A DNA stretch of 20,000 nt from the NCBI GenBank assembly GCA_012295275.1, contig CM022665.1, positions 45,391,595 to 45,411,594 of the forward strand. Direction: 5' to 3'. The first letter of the stretch is position 1. The number at the start of each line of letters is the position of its first letter. This document shows, piece after piece, positions 1 to 8,203 of this stretch. The notes beneath the pieces were generated by a model that ran no database searches, had not been told where the DNA came from, and saw nothing but the letters and a program-made list of their open reading frames with translations. Made by a program: the position numbers and the translations under genes. This DNA is from Chrysomallon squamiferum. Taxonomy: Eukaryota; Mollusca; Gastropoda; Neomphalida; Peltospiridae.

Positions 1-417
1 GTATCCATATACGGACTACGGTTTGGGAGCGCATCTTTTTCCTCACAATCATATTTTGATTAATAATAAAATGTATTTCGTCATGAAACATATATGAGTC
101 TTATGTGACCCTCCCTTTCTAAATCCTGCACCCAGGGGCAAATCTATAATGGTGCTAATGAAAACTTTAGCTTCCTTGCCACATAATCCAGGACGGGTCC
201 CTTAAGCAACTTCAAAATTTAAACCAGAATCTGAGGTGCTGATAACTCATGTAAAAAAAATAAATAATAATAATAATAATAAAATAAAATACAAATTAAA
301 TAGAACCAGCCTACTGAAGAAGATGACTATGGTTGGCCCAGATGTATTTGTTGTTTGCTAAGGAACCCCCAGAGCAATTCCACCACTGTCTACCTCTATC
401 CTTAATAACATACTCAC
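1..417 (-). other. P450 intron 3 (partial)
   Basis: Non-coding sequence downstream of the P450 exon 3 donor. I translated the minus strand at 1-60 and looked through the rest for the haem-binding motif FxxGxRxCxG and found none. An A-run passing into (AAT)n lies at about 253-292. The stretch 109-136 has a C-rich sequence followed by AAATCCTGCACCC that resembles a piece at about 4565-4610. Confidence 0.75.
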
Positions 418-858
418 CCATGGAAAAAGGAACAAATTCAAGATATTTTGCTTCTTTTCCTTCACGCGTCAGAAACCTTTCAGGCCGAAAGTTGTAAGGA
501 TCCTTCCAAACTTTGGGATCAAAGAGCAGCGCGTGTATGTTCGGAATCACAATGGCATCCTTAGGAACTCTGTAGTTGCCGATCTGACCATCGTCGGAGA
601 GCCCGTGAACAATAGCAAATGGCGCAATGTCTCCGAATCTCTGAATTTCATGGATGGTAGCGCACGTGTACGGCAGTTTGCTTCTGTCTGCTAACACGAC
701 GACGTCATCGGAATCAGTGTTGGCGTCGATCTCGTCACGACAACGTTGCTGAACGTCTGGATGGTGCAGCATAAAAATCAGACCCCATCGCAGTGTTGTT
801 GACGTCGTCTCCGTGCCGCCAACGAAAAGGTCGCCGATGACTCGTAACAACTGATCGT
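418..858 (-). CDS. P450 exon 3: helices I to K and PERF region
   Basis: A 441-nt exon in one clean frame, from the acceptor tttcctcggcag (AG at 860-859) to the donor gtgagt at 417. It encodes helix I with DLFVGGTETTSTTLRW, where the acidic-Thr pair (E312, T313) activates oxygen; Gly replaces the commoner Ala in AGTET. HHPDVQQRCRDEID follows, then helix K EIQR (the invariant ExxR, residues about 366-369), then NYRVPKDAIVIPNIHALLFD and the meander FRPERF (about 419-424). The exon stops inside FVPFSMG, directly before the haem-binding loop, so the Cys ligand is on the next exon. No stop, frameshift or lost key residue is seen here, which contrasts with exon 2. Confidence 0.95.
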
Positions 859-2980
859 CTGCCGAGGAAATAATCAATACGATTATGTTGTTTGGAATTA
901 TTCATTATATATTTATTTATTTATTTGTTTTGTAATATTTGTAATAACTATAGACGTCTCTACAATTATATTTATCTCATAAAATAAACGAAAGATCTCT
1001 TGGGGAAAAAAATAACAAACAAAACAAAAAGCACAACAAACAACAACAAAAAAAACAACAAAAAAACCCCAAAATACATTTCCAGGCGCCTGATTTGTTT
1101 GGCAAGATACGGATATTAAGTTCTTCAAAAAAACAAAAACAAAAAAAAAAGAGAATATCTAGCAGTCTAATAAAATAACAATAACAGTAACGGTTTCCAA
1201 AAAGTGATATAATGAAGCCTGTCTGAACCTAGCAATTGTTTCTCAACACGTTACTGATGAAAATGGCTGCGGTATTTTAGGTATTTGACAGAATAGCTTA
1301 CACGCAAGAATAAATGTGTTTGAATTAGTGCCAACTTCACTCGACACCATCAAACGTCAGAAACCTTACTTGGGGGGATTGACATTTAATGTTGATTTGA
1401 TTCCATTGAGAGACGATTTGTTGTCTGTGAATTATAATACATTTTATATCAATATCAAAATATATATCTATATATATACACACAGACACATACACACAAA
1501 CACACACACGAGAAAAGAAACCAGTTTTGGTTCTTCGAAAGGTTCATTTTTTAGGCTACATATCATGATCAGGGGATATTTTACTAGCAGCTTCTCATTC
1601 ACAGATACATAGCTATTTAAGCCTTTGAATATTCACAGTCTGCAGGATCAAACCTCCTCAGTCGTTGTTGACAGATATTCCCATTCCAACTGAGCTTGCG
1701 GCCTGTTTTGTCAGAGTCGCGGGTGAAATCGGTTTTTTTCTGTCCATGAGATAACACAAACGAATAATTTCTATTAATAATATAAATGTAAAACAGAGAG
1801 AATTCTATCGTCAGAGTTTTACAGCTACGTACGTATTAAAGTGTGTGTCCGTGAATTTCCTGATCGTAGAAGTCAAAATAATTTAATTTAATCAGCGAGT
1901 TATACTCACCCGCCATCGTTGATCGAATCCCGTTAATTCGATTTTCTTCCATCTTCTTCAAATAGGCGTCGACGAAATCTCTCACGTTTGTCCCGTCGAA
2001 AGTCGACTTGTGCTCCTCTATGATGGTTCTCAGAAAAGTCCGGACGAATTTCACGTTTGCGAGAACCTTGTTAAATTTGAAAACGTCGCCCGGGAGGTAC
2101 CACAGAACGGGGAAGAAGTTCAGAACCGACGTGCCACCGATCAGTTTAAAATTTTCGTCAAATATCTCCAAAAATCGTTTAAACTGCGGATCCTTGTGTT
2201 CGAATCGCTTGTTAAACGCGATGGAGCAAATCACGTTGGCTATCGCGGTTGGGATAAAATCGTTCGGATCGATGCTCGATCCGTCGATTATAAATCTAAA
2301 ATGCGGAGGAGGTCTTCGACTTCCACGCGGATCATTTCCTGTAGCGACGGCCGGCCGAATGTGAATTGTCGAAGACATTTCACGGTGAAAGTTCTGTGTT
2401 CTTTCCATTCCGTTCCTGATGTGTTCAACACACCTAAAGGATTAAGAATACGTTTTAGTTAATTAGTTAATTACAAATATATAATTATTTATAGCAAAAA
2501 TTAAAAAATAGAAGAATGGAAGACATCGTGTTTTATTAAATAGCCTAAATATAATTTGTATAATTCCAGTTATTATATGTATTTTTTATTTATTTTTTAT
2601 TTTTTAAATTTAGAGTTACCTTTCCCTTGTCCAACAATATCCACGGAGAATATGTGGGGTCTGTTGGAGAAGATGCGACCGCGGTTGACAAAGGCTTCTT
2701 TAAACATCTTGTAACTGCTGACCACAACAACGAGTCTTCTGCCCAAATAAAAGCTGAAGACGTCTCCGTATTTAGCACGGAACTCTTCAAACAATTTCTC
2801 CCTGTTGTGGCCAGCCACTTGAATTAAACTTCCCACGAGCGGTAACGGGGTGGGTCCCGGTGGCAGGCCCGTGGGGTACAGCTTCGCGAAAGAGGAGACG
2901 AGAACAAAGACAACGGAAAAGACGGCGAAGGATGCCAGCCAGTGGACTGTCTCCGCTGTTTCTACCACATCCACCATCAT
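418..2980 (-). CDS. Cytochrome P450, CYP2-like, 3' end outside window, exon 2 frameshifted
   Basis: This is a microsomal haem-thiolate monooxygenase of the CYP2 type, which uses O2 and electrons from NADPH-P450 reductase at the ER membrane to oxidise small lipophilic substrates; the substrate cannot be told from sequence. Coding exons on the minus strand are 2980-2620, 2433-1910 and 858-418, joined by GT-AG introns of 186 and 1051 bp; a third donor opens at 417. Every junction is phase 1. The three exons would give about 442 residues, so with the missing last exon the protein would have the usual P450 length near 500. Motifs appear in family order: N-terminal anchor, proline hinge, WxxxR, GGTETT, ExxR, PERF. 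The haem-binding Cys motif (FxxGxRxCxG) is not found in 1-417, so it must lie left of the window. Exon 2 is 524 nt where 525 is needed, which produces a premature stop. Family assignment is secure; whether the gene is functional is open. Confidence 0.93.
859..1909 (-). other. P450 intron 2
   Basis: A 1051-bp phase-1 GT-AG intron between the donor at 1909 and the acceptor ending at 859. It is AT-rich with A-rich runs (about 1008-1075, 1125-1151) and a degenerate AT/AC microsatellite (about 1458-1511). No exon-like stretch is seen; short open frames here are low-complexity. Confidence 0.85.
1910..2433 (-). CDS. P450 exon 2: helices C to G, with one-base frame break
   Basis: The acceptor is cctttag before 2433 and the donor is gtgagt from 1909. 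The first part reads VLNTSGTEWKEHRTFTV and GRPSLQEMIRVEVEDLLRIL; W130 and R134 form the helix C WxxxR motif that contacts a haem propionate. This frame meets a TAA at 2290-2288. From about 2288 the homology continues in another frame: SSIDPNDFIPTAIANVICS, then FNKRF and on to FVDAYLKKMEENR, ordinary CYP2 helix D to G sequence. No sequence homologous to the family is missing at the join, so this is a single-base loss (or two-base gain) rather than an intron. The exon is 524 nt, while both flanking junctions are phase 1 and require a multiple of three. The break lies within about 2283-2305, near short T and A runs. Confidence 0.9.
2434..2619 (-). other. P450 intron 1
   Basis: A 186-bp phase-1 GT-AG intron (donor gtaact, acceptor cctttag), very AT-rich, with nothing else in it. 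Joining across it restores the split Gly codon of the GKGV signature, which confirms the splice. Confidence 0.88.
2620..2980 (-). CDS. P450 exon 1: membrane anchor and hinge
   Basis: First coding exon, 361 nt (120 codons plus one base). It starts at a double ATG (2980 and 2977); the second has G at +4 and A at -3 and could equally be the start. Residues about 13-33 are hydrophobic (LASFAVFSVVFVLVSSF), the ER signal anchor that leaves the catalytic domain in the cytosol. The proline-rich hinge LPPGPTPLPLVGSL follows, needed for correct folding in microsomal P450s. Then come the helix A and beta-1 region (FEEFRAKYGDVFSFYLGRR) and helix B (YKMFKEAFVNRG, FSNRP), a classical CYP2 pattern. The exon ends AAAG before the donor gtaact at 2619, and the split codon plus the next exon restores the family signature GKGV. 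The open frame runs on only 6 codons into the intron. Confidence 0.93.
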
Positions 2981-3030
2981 GAACTGGATAGAAATTCAGA
3001 CAAGTGTTAAAATTATAAATCAGTACATTT
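2981..3030 (-). promoter_or_regulatory. P450 5' flank: acceptor-like site and TATA-like element
   Basis: On the minus strand the ATG is preceded by aatttctatccag (AG at 2985-2984), a plausible 3' splice site three bases before the start, so a 5' UTR intron is possible. A TATA-like tttataat lies at about 3011-3019; if it were the TATA box the 5' UTR would be only a few bases, which makes the splice reading the likelier one. Neither is proven. Confidence 0.25.
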
Positions 3031-3590
3031 CGAAACAGAAAAAAAAATAAATAAAAAGACTAGTAATATTTCAGCATTAGCATTATTGTCAGAAGACGTG
3101 TATCCAAACCCATGTTTTCCAAGAGAACAACAAGGAACTAAACTGCTGTAATACACACATACTGTTCCTTTTTATTTTTTTTCTTCTTTTTTTTTGTTAT
3201 CGCTGAACCCGTTATACTAACTATTTCCAAGATAAGGCTAGCCTGCGTTGTATTGTTCAAGCAGCCAGTGAATCCACAATACAAGCAGAACGCGACAGTT
3301 ATCTGGGCTTTTGTGAAACGATCCGGATTACCAGACGCATCCAATTCTCCGTCTCCCGCCGTGGAATGTGATAATGACACCTCGGTACATTCCGTTTTTT
3401 GACGTGAGGTTAATGAACATAAATTATGATAATTATTTTCTCTATTACCAGTGTCACGTACTGTTAGTTGTCTTTACTAACTCGTTTAGACACAGTCACC
3501 GATCTATACAGGCATATACATCAGAACGTATGTACGTACGTACACACCTACTTTTATATATGTATACATTTCAGGCAGTCGCAATCTTAG
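3031..3590. other. Intergenic, moderately GC-rich unique sequence
   Basis: Upstream of the P450. The part 3210-3410 has higher GC than its surroundings. On the minus strand it has an open frame (stop to stop about 80 codons, 3380-3138) reading GDGELDASGNPDRFTK and FCLYCGFTGC before running into poly-Lys from an A-run. I do not recognise it and see no convincing splice signals around it. A short palindromic gtacgtacgtac lies near 3530-3544. Confidence 0.4.
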
Positions 3591-3592
3591 AT

Positions 3593-3593
<1 letters not shown>

Positions 3594-3623
<30 letters not shown>
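3594..3623. repeat. (AC)n microsatellite
   Basis: About 15 uninterrupted AC units. Confidence 0.95.
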
Positions 3624-3625
<2 letters not shown>

Positions 3626-3660
3626 TCTTAAATCTACGAATATCTATGGATTACTATAAT

Positions 3661-3855
3661 CCTGATATTTATTATTATTATTATTATCATCATCATCATC
3701 ATCATCATCGTCATCATCATCATTATTTATTAATTATATTACATTATTTATTTACTTATTATATTACATTATATTATATTATATTATATTATATTATATT
3801 ATATTATATTATATTTATTTATTTATTTATTTATTTATTTGTTTATTTATTACAA
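3661..3855. repeat. Compound microsatellite: ATT, ATC, ATATT and TTTA
   Basis: Four tandem motifs follow each other without a spacer: (TTA)n to about 3687, (TCA)n to about 3723, the pentamer ATATT about ten times (about 3761-3813), then (TTTA)n to about 3850. The motif length changes from 3 to 5 to 4, so this arose by successive point changes and slippage rather than as one simple array. Confidence 0.9.
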
Positions 3856-4315
3856 AAAATAAAATGGCTTCTTCAGATTATAACCTTGTCACAATAAACT
3901 GGTCACTGTACAGTAGCTCAAGCAGACGACAAATTAGGAGGTCACTTCATTTTGACAGCAGATGTCAGCACTAGAAGGCCCTAATTTACGCGCCATTTTT
4001 AGGCCAACGCCTCTCTTTTGATCTCTTCGCGTAAACTATTATAACTAACTAAAATGGCTGTCTTTTCTCCGTAACGTGTTATTTTCCTGTCGTCGTCAAG
4101 TGTACGTGTTTAGTGTGTTTTTATACTAGTTATTTGCTAAGTTATTTATCATATATTATCATGTATTATTTTACCAGCTGTTAATTTCATTTCAGTCTTA
4201 GTCCTTTTTCTTGTTATTATTAGGTATTGTTGTCTTTAGTCGCTGGTTCAGTTCTCAATTAAAAAAAAACCTTTTAATCGTCAGATGAATGCAATAGTAG
4301 GTGTAAATATGTCAA
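3856..4315. other. Intergenic with paired TTTACGCG/CGCGTAAA
   Basis: Mostly unique sequence without a recognisable gene. A perfect 8-bp inverted pair lies at 3985-3992 and 4028-4035, next to GCGCCATTTTT and followed at 4052 by aaaATGGCTGTC; these resemble E2F and YY1 type sites, but the only frame from that ATG is six codons. I annotate no gene here. Confidence 0.35.
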
Positions 4316-4400
4316 CAAAAAAAAAAAAATAAATAATAATAATAATAATAATAAAATAAAATAAAATAAAATAAAATAATAAATAAAATAAAATAATTAT
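4316..4400. repeat. Poly(A) to (AAT)n to (AAAAT)n tract
   Basis: An A-run passes into AAT triplets and then AAAAT pentamers. The same order recurs elsewhere in the window and may mark old retroposon tails. Confidence 0.85.
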
Positions 4401-4439
4401 GTCGAAAGCAAAGGATGACGCGAGAAAATTATTATTAAT

Positions 4440-4715
4440 AACAGATGCAGATCCCGGGGTTCGGGGATGTCACTCGTGGCTCAAGCACCCCCCCTCCCAC
4501 GTCATTTTTATGGTCTTAAAAACGTTTCGTGTTCAAAGTTAAATCCATCATAATGGTAACACTCCCCCCCACTCCGCCTTTCTGAAATCAGTGACCCGCC
4601 CCTGAGTTACCGAGTTACCCTGTTTGAAAAAAAAAATAATAATAATAATAATAATAATAATAATTTAAAAAAATTAAATTAACTTAAATTAAATTAAATT
4701 AAAAAAAAAAAAAAG
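4440..4715. repeat. C-rich repeat fragment followed by A-run, (AAT)n and (AAATT)n
   Basis: 4440-4620 is much richer in GC than its flanks, with two C-runs (about 4489-4496 and 4565-4571) and an end reading gacccgcccctg. Similar C-rich ends followed by AAATCCTGGAYCCGCCCCTG are, from memory, common ends of dispersed repeats in marine invertebrates. A related piece lies at about 109-136. Microsatellite tracts follow from 4627. The family cannot be fixed without a repeat library. Confidence 0.4.
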
Positions 4716-5005
4716 GAAGAGAAAATAACTGAATCATGACTGTTTTAATGATGTACACACATTTAAAAAAAATTTCTAACTTTCCGGTTTTAACTACTCT
4801 TTGGAAATAATCACGCTTTAAACCATTCGGCTAATGGTTGATATTTTTAATCATAAAAATGATTGAAATTCCTAATATCTGTATCATGCATACTTTAACA
4901 ATAAATAAACAGCGAATAGTTTAAAAACAGTTTAAAAAAAAAAAAAAACCTTTTACCTTTAACAGCAACTTGGACGTTTCTGTGGGACTTTCGGTTGGGG
5001 CCCTT

Positions 5006-5011
5006 TTTATT
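5006..5011 (-). terminator. Poly(A) signal AATAAA overlapping the stop codon
   Basis: On the minus strand the last codons read TTG TAA TAA AAA, so AATAAA starts inside the stop codon. A T-rich downstream element follows around 4930-4955. This fits the end of a transcript with almost no 3' UTR. Confidence 0.5.
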
Positions 5012-5161
5012 ACAAGTGTTCGCTGTAGAACTTCCAGACCGAGTCTGTCACTGGAAGGGATCTGATTGGACGAGACCACATTTCACCGTGTCGCAGCATG
5101 AACCACGTGGTCAGGATGACCGTTCCTGCTCTGCAAGTTTGATCAGTCAATGAAATAAGGT
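5010..5161 (-). CDS. Terminal coding exon of an unidentified gene
   Basis: A 152-nt minus-strand exon. The acceptor is strong (tggtttgccttcag, AG at 5163-5162) and the frame enters in phase 1. It encodes 49 whole codons ending at TAA 5012-5010. The peptide begins LISLTDQTCRAGTVILTTW, continues MLRHGEMWSRPIRSLP and ends VTDSVWKFYSEHL. The coding part favours C or G at third positions (GTC ATC CTG ACC ACG), unlike the AT-rich flanks, which argues for selection. The stop overlaps an AATAAA poly(A) signal (5011-5006), and a T-rich stretch follows about 60 bases on, so the 3' UTR would be very short. I do not recognise the family. The other exons should lie at higher coordinates, and the Tc1 relic at 5620-7035 may sit in the intron; I found no convincing upstream partner. 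Confidence 0.55.
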
Positions 5162-5619
5162 CTGAAGGCAAACCAACCAACCAACCAACTAACCAGCTAC
5201 TAACAACAACAACAACAATAATAACAACGAAAAGATTCAAAGAAAAAAAAAAAATCAGAAGTCTTCCTCTAATCAGCACTACTAATACCACTGTATCGGG
5301 ATTTTGGAAATAAAGAAAGAATATGTATCGTATTTTGTTATGCTTGTCATGTACAAACATTAGATTACAAAAATTAATTTAAATTTTTTTATATTTCTTT
5401 GACTATTACTCATACGTAATAAATTTAATCCATTATTTAAGTTGCATTTTTTTTTCATTATTATTATTTATTTTTTTTTTGATTGTTTATACGTTCATAA
5501 TTTAACATCTGCTCCTGTTGAAGCTAATAATTAGTTCTGAGGAAGGATTGTGTATTTTGTTTGCTTTTTTTTTTTTTCGTTTGTTAATTTTGTTGTTTTT
5601 TCAAGAAATCTAATTTTCA
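5162..5619. other. AT-rich intronic or intergenic DNA
   Basis: Starts with a short (GGTT)n/(TTG)n tract (minus strand) just upstream of the acceptor at 5162, then AT-rich sequence with T-runs. No exon signals seen. Confidence 0.5.
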
Positions 5620-5623
5620 TAAC

Positions 5624-5645
5624 AGCACTGAAAACACATCAGCAC
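5624..5645 (+). repeat. Tc1-like 5' terminal inverted repeat
   Basis: Begins agcactgaaaac and ends cagcac; 20 of 22 bases match the reverse complement of 7006-7027. A few terminal bases present at the 3' end (ctgaag) are missing or changed here. Confidence 0.85.
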
Positions 5646-5880
5646 TTGATGATAACAAATGAGAATGAGGCGTATAAAAATTAAAAATATAAATGAATAA
5701 GTACCATACCACATGATATACCGCGAGTGACGAAGAAATAACTTGAAAATACGCATACATGAATATTCCATGTAAAACATCACCAAAACACAAAATGCTG
5801 CATACAAATAATAGAACTGAACTGACTGGGACTGGGGCTATATAACAAAATGGACTCTGAATCGTTAATTCCATTCAAAG

Positions 5881-6684
5881 ATGACAAGACTGACTGGTGA
5901 GGAACGTGCATTTTCTAATCGGCATTTCGGGTAATGGTTTGAATGCCGGTATTCAAACAATCACTAGACTGACTACACAGGAGATACCAGCAGTTTGGAA
6001 TCATCAGGAACCGTCCACAGCGATGCCAAAAACTCATCATCACTCCACAAGAAGATCGCCTGATTGTTCGCCTCCATTTTCACGATCGAAACACGGCCAG
6101 CTGTCAGGACTGCACCCCCCCCACTGTTCAAGGATGATGATGTGGGGGAATTTATCAGCGCAGACACGGTGTGTCTCGACGTCTTCGCTTTGTTGGCTTC
6201 TTGCTCAGGGCCGTATGTTGGAACATTCCTGACTGATCGGCATCAATTATGAGAGCTGACGTTTGGATGGAAGCTACTGTCACTGGAGATTACGTTCTTC
6301 TCTGGCAAATCCCGTATCCAGTTGGAGGAATGGTTTGGGTATAATAATCGTTACCACAGCGACTGCCTTGACCATATGGATCGAAGGGTGGGGGTCATTG
6401 TGTCGGGAGGGATCAGTGTATAGAAGAGCCTTGACAGAATGAATACTATTTTCTACACGGGGATAACGTCTTGCAAAACCACCTCATTCCCTTATTTCAT
6501 GAGCATCAGGGTAATTCAGCAAGACAAAGCACACACAGCACGTGTTACAACACAATATCTAAGCGAACAGTAATGTCCTTTTGCTCGGACGGTCAGCACT
6601 AACCCTAGATTTATCGCAAAACCGAGCATCTTTGGGATTACTTTGTTCAACACATCTCACGTTTTGCATAAATGAAAAACCTTC

Positions 6685-6716
<32 letters not shown>

Positions 6717-6843
6717 ATAATACACCGCATCGGGAGTGGAATCCTGTCAGACAGAATACTGTAGTCTTAGATGTATCGGCTGGATGAGAAGACGTTGTAC
6801 GGTTTGTGTTGCTGCAGATTGTGGTGGTCACACGTTCTATTGA
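5881..6843 (+). pseudogene. Tc1-like transposase pseudogene
   Basis: Starts ATGACAAGACTGACTGGTGA (MTRLTGEER), the usual opening of this transposase group. A stop follows at 5932-5934 and further indels and stops are spread through the gene. Recognisable pieces in order: NRPQRCQK...TPQEDRLIVRLH (about 6009-6085, linker after the helix-turn-helix), FISADTV (about 6151-6171), GPYVGTFLTDRH (6209-6243), FSGKSRIQLE (6298-6327), RRVGVIVSGGIS (about 6385-6420), IQQDKAHTARV (6514-6546), TEHLWDY (about 6621-6641) and a tail MRRRCTVCVAADCGGHTFY ending at TGA 6841-6843. The first catalytic Asp, normally in FSDES, is Gly here; the second (QQD) and the third acidic residue (E of EHLW) survive about 33 codons apart, as expected for DD34E. 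A 28-base A-run at 6685-6712 interrupts the C-terminal part. The product is certainly dead. Confidence 0.85.
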
Positions 6844-7005
6844 CATTTCGTTGTGACCTCTCGTCATAGGTAGACCTGTCTTTAAAACTAATCAGTGATC
6901 TGGCATTCTCTTTCATTTGTTGCCATCATCAGTGATCCGTCTGCTGCTATTCATATCGAAAACATTTTACTGCTCACGTATTTTTTTTGAATATCCAAAC
7001 GTTTC

Positions 7006-7027
7006 GTGCTGGTGAGTTTTCAGTGCT
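7006..7027 (-). repeat. Tc1-like 3' terminal inverted repeat
   Basis: Reverse complement begins agcactgaaaac and ends cagcac, pairing with 5624-5645. The outermost bases continue ctgaag to the TA at 7034-7035, probably the more complete of the two ends. Confidence 0.85.
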
Positions 7028-7035
7028 CTTCAGTA

Positions 7036-8035
7036 TATCGTAGTGTATCTCTGTGTTTGTCTATAGCAGACAGACATTTTTTTATTTGTTATAGGCGTCG
7101 GTGTTGTTTAATTGCATACACCAGATGACCTTGTTATAATGGTTGAAATCAATTTTTTTTTTTTTTTTTTTTTCTTTTTTTTTCTCACTGTACGCGTAAT
7201 TCATTGTATGATTTATTTGCAAGTGCCTCGTAGCAATTATGAAACAATATCTTCACTGGTCTGAATAAAGGGCTGGATCATGTGCAAATCATGTGATAAT
7301 TAATGCAGGTCATCCATTGGTTGACGGTGTTCTCTGAACCACAGTGAAAAAAATGTCTTCCCGTAGGGTTTATAATTATTATGATATATAAATGAATATT
7401 TTTATTTTATTCCAAAACAACAACAACAACAATAATAATAATTATAATATAAAATACAATAAATATAATAAATGTTTAATTATATAACTAACTAACTAAA
7501 TAAACTGAAAAAAATAAAATAAAATAAATGATAAAAAAAAAATGAATAAATAAAAAATAAAATAAATAATATAATAAAATAAATAAATAATAAATAAAAA
7601 TAACAAATAAAATAAAACGATAATATTAATAATAATTTTTAAAATAATAATAAAAAAAAATGTATAGTTAAAAATTATTTTTTTTCTAAAACAATATTAG
7701 AAATAATTTTCCTTGTCTGAATTGTAAACTTTTTAAAATAAATTATGTGCTTTATTAACAAATTCAGTGGTTCCAATAAAAAATAAATTTCTGATGTAAA
7801 TAGTTCTGTAAACTAACTGGAGTAAATATGTTCAACGAACTAGATCTCAAGGGAACTAACTCTTCTTCGCGAAAATATATTCGAATTTCTATTAACCTCC
7901 CTTCAGTTACCTTAAATCTTAACAACAACAAAATATTAATTTTATAATGAATATGGATGATAAATAATGTCGAAAAGATAATGTAATTAATGCATTTAAT
8001 TTTTATTGTATTAATTTCATTTTTGACACAAAATA
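7036..8035. other. AT-rich non-coding DNA
   Basis: A T-run lies at 7153-7173. 7420-7670 is a long A/T simple-sequence region mixing (CAA)n, (AAT)n, (AAAT)n and (AAAAT)n. 7240-7370 is more complex sequence, and its minus strand holds a good acceptor-like site (cactgtggttcag, AG about 7342-7343), but no open exon with a donor follows it. No gene called. Confidence 0.55.
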
Positions 8036-8080
8036 ACGCGTCTGCGCAAAGCATTTTTATGCTTGGCGCCCATTTCCGGC
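8036..8080 (+). promoter_or_regulatory. Cluster of promoter-type motifs
   Basis: Within 45 bases: ACGCGT (8036-8041, MluI-type cell-cycle box), TGCGCA (8043-8048, NRF-1-like half site), TTGGCGCC (8063-8070, E2F-like) and CATTTCCGG (8071-8079, an ETS site on the other strand). Such clusters are typical of TATA-less promoters of widely expressed genes. The GC jump against AT-rich flanks supports function; motif matches alone are weak evidence. Confidence 0.35.
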
Positions 8081-8145
8081 ATTGGTACACATGGTCGAAC
8101 TCGTGGTGCAGTAAGAAAGAAAAAAAAGGTTTCGCTTGAACAGAT

Positions 8146-8203
8146 ATGGATCAAATACCAGCCGCCATGGATAGACACTTGGACGTGGTTCAGTGTCACA
8201 GAG
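8146..8203 (+). CDS. Candidate first coding exon of an unidentified gene
   Basis: The plus strand has ATG at 8146 and a second in-frame ATG at 8167 in a perfect Kozak context (gccgccATGG). The frame reads MDQIPAAMDRHLDVVQCHR and reaches GAG followed by GTAAGTG at 8204, a full match to the U1 donor consensus; the exon would end in phase 1. A short upstream frame (ATG 8059, 26 codons) precedes it. The same GCCGCCATGG can also be read as a YY1 site on the other strand, so the segment could be a non-coding first exon. I do not recognise the peptide. The following exon is not established; an in-frame but speculative partner starts at 16582. Confidence 0.27.

Larger units (their letters stand above)
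5620..7035 (+). mobile_element. Decayed Tc1/mariner-superfamily (Tc1-like) transposon
   Basis: A cut-and-paste DNA transposon relic of about 1.4 kb, the usual size of Tc1 elements. Inverted ends match at 20 of 22 positions (5624-5645 against 7006-7027) and each end borders a TA (5620-5621 and 7034-7035), the target duplicated by this superfamily. Between them lies a transposase pseudogene with Tc1-like motifs in order. The two ends are unequal: the sequence inside the 3' end (6904-6932) has its inverted counterpart directly next to the 5' end (about 5646-5667), so about 75 bases have probably been lost from the 5' side. The element cannot move by itself. It lies about 460 bp upstream of the minus-strand exon at 5010-5161. 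Confidence 0.88.

Noticed and set aside
1-417. Search for the P450 haem-binding Cys exon
   Set aside because: No FxxGxRxCxG-like sequence was found in the minus-strand stretches I read; the exon must be outside the window.
2008-2462. Long plus-strand open frames over P450 exon 2
   Set aside because: Shadows of the minus-strand gene: the minus frame has P450 motifs and valid splice sites, the plus frames have neither.
3594-3855. CRISPR-like or satellite array
   Set aside because: Simple 2-5 base repeats without spacers; a compound microsatellite.
5897-6252. Short plus and minus open frames inside the Tc1 relic
   Set aside because: They are pieces of the broken transposase in various frames, not independent genes.
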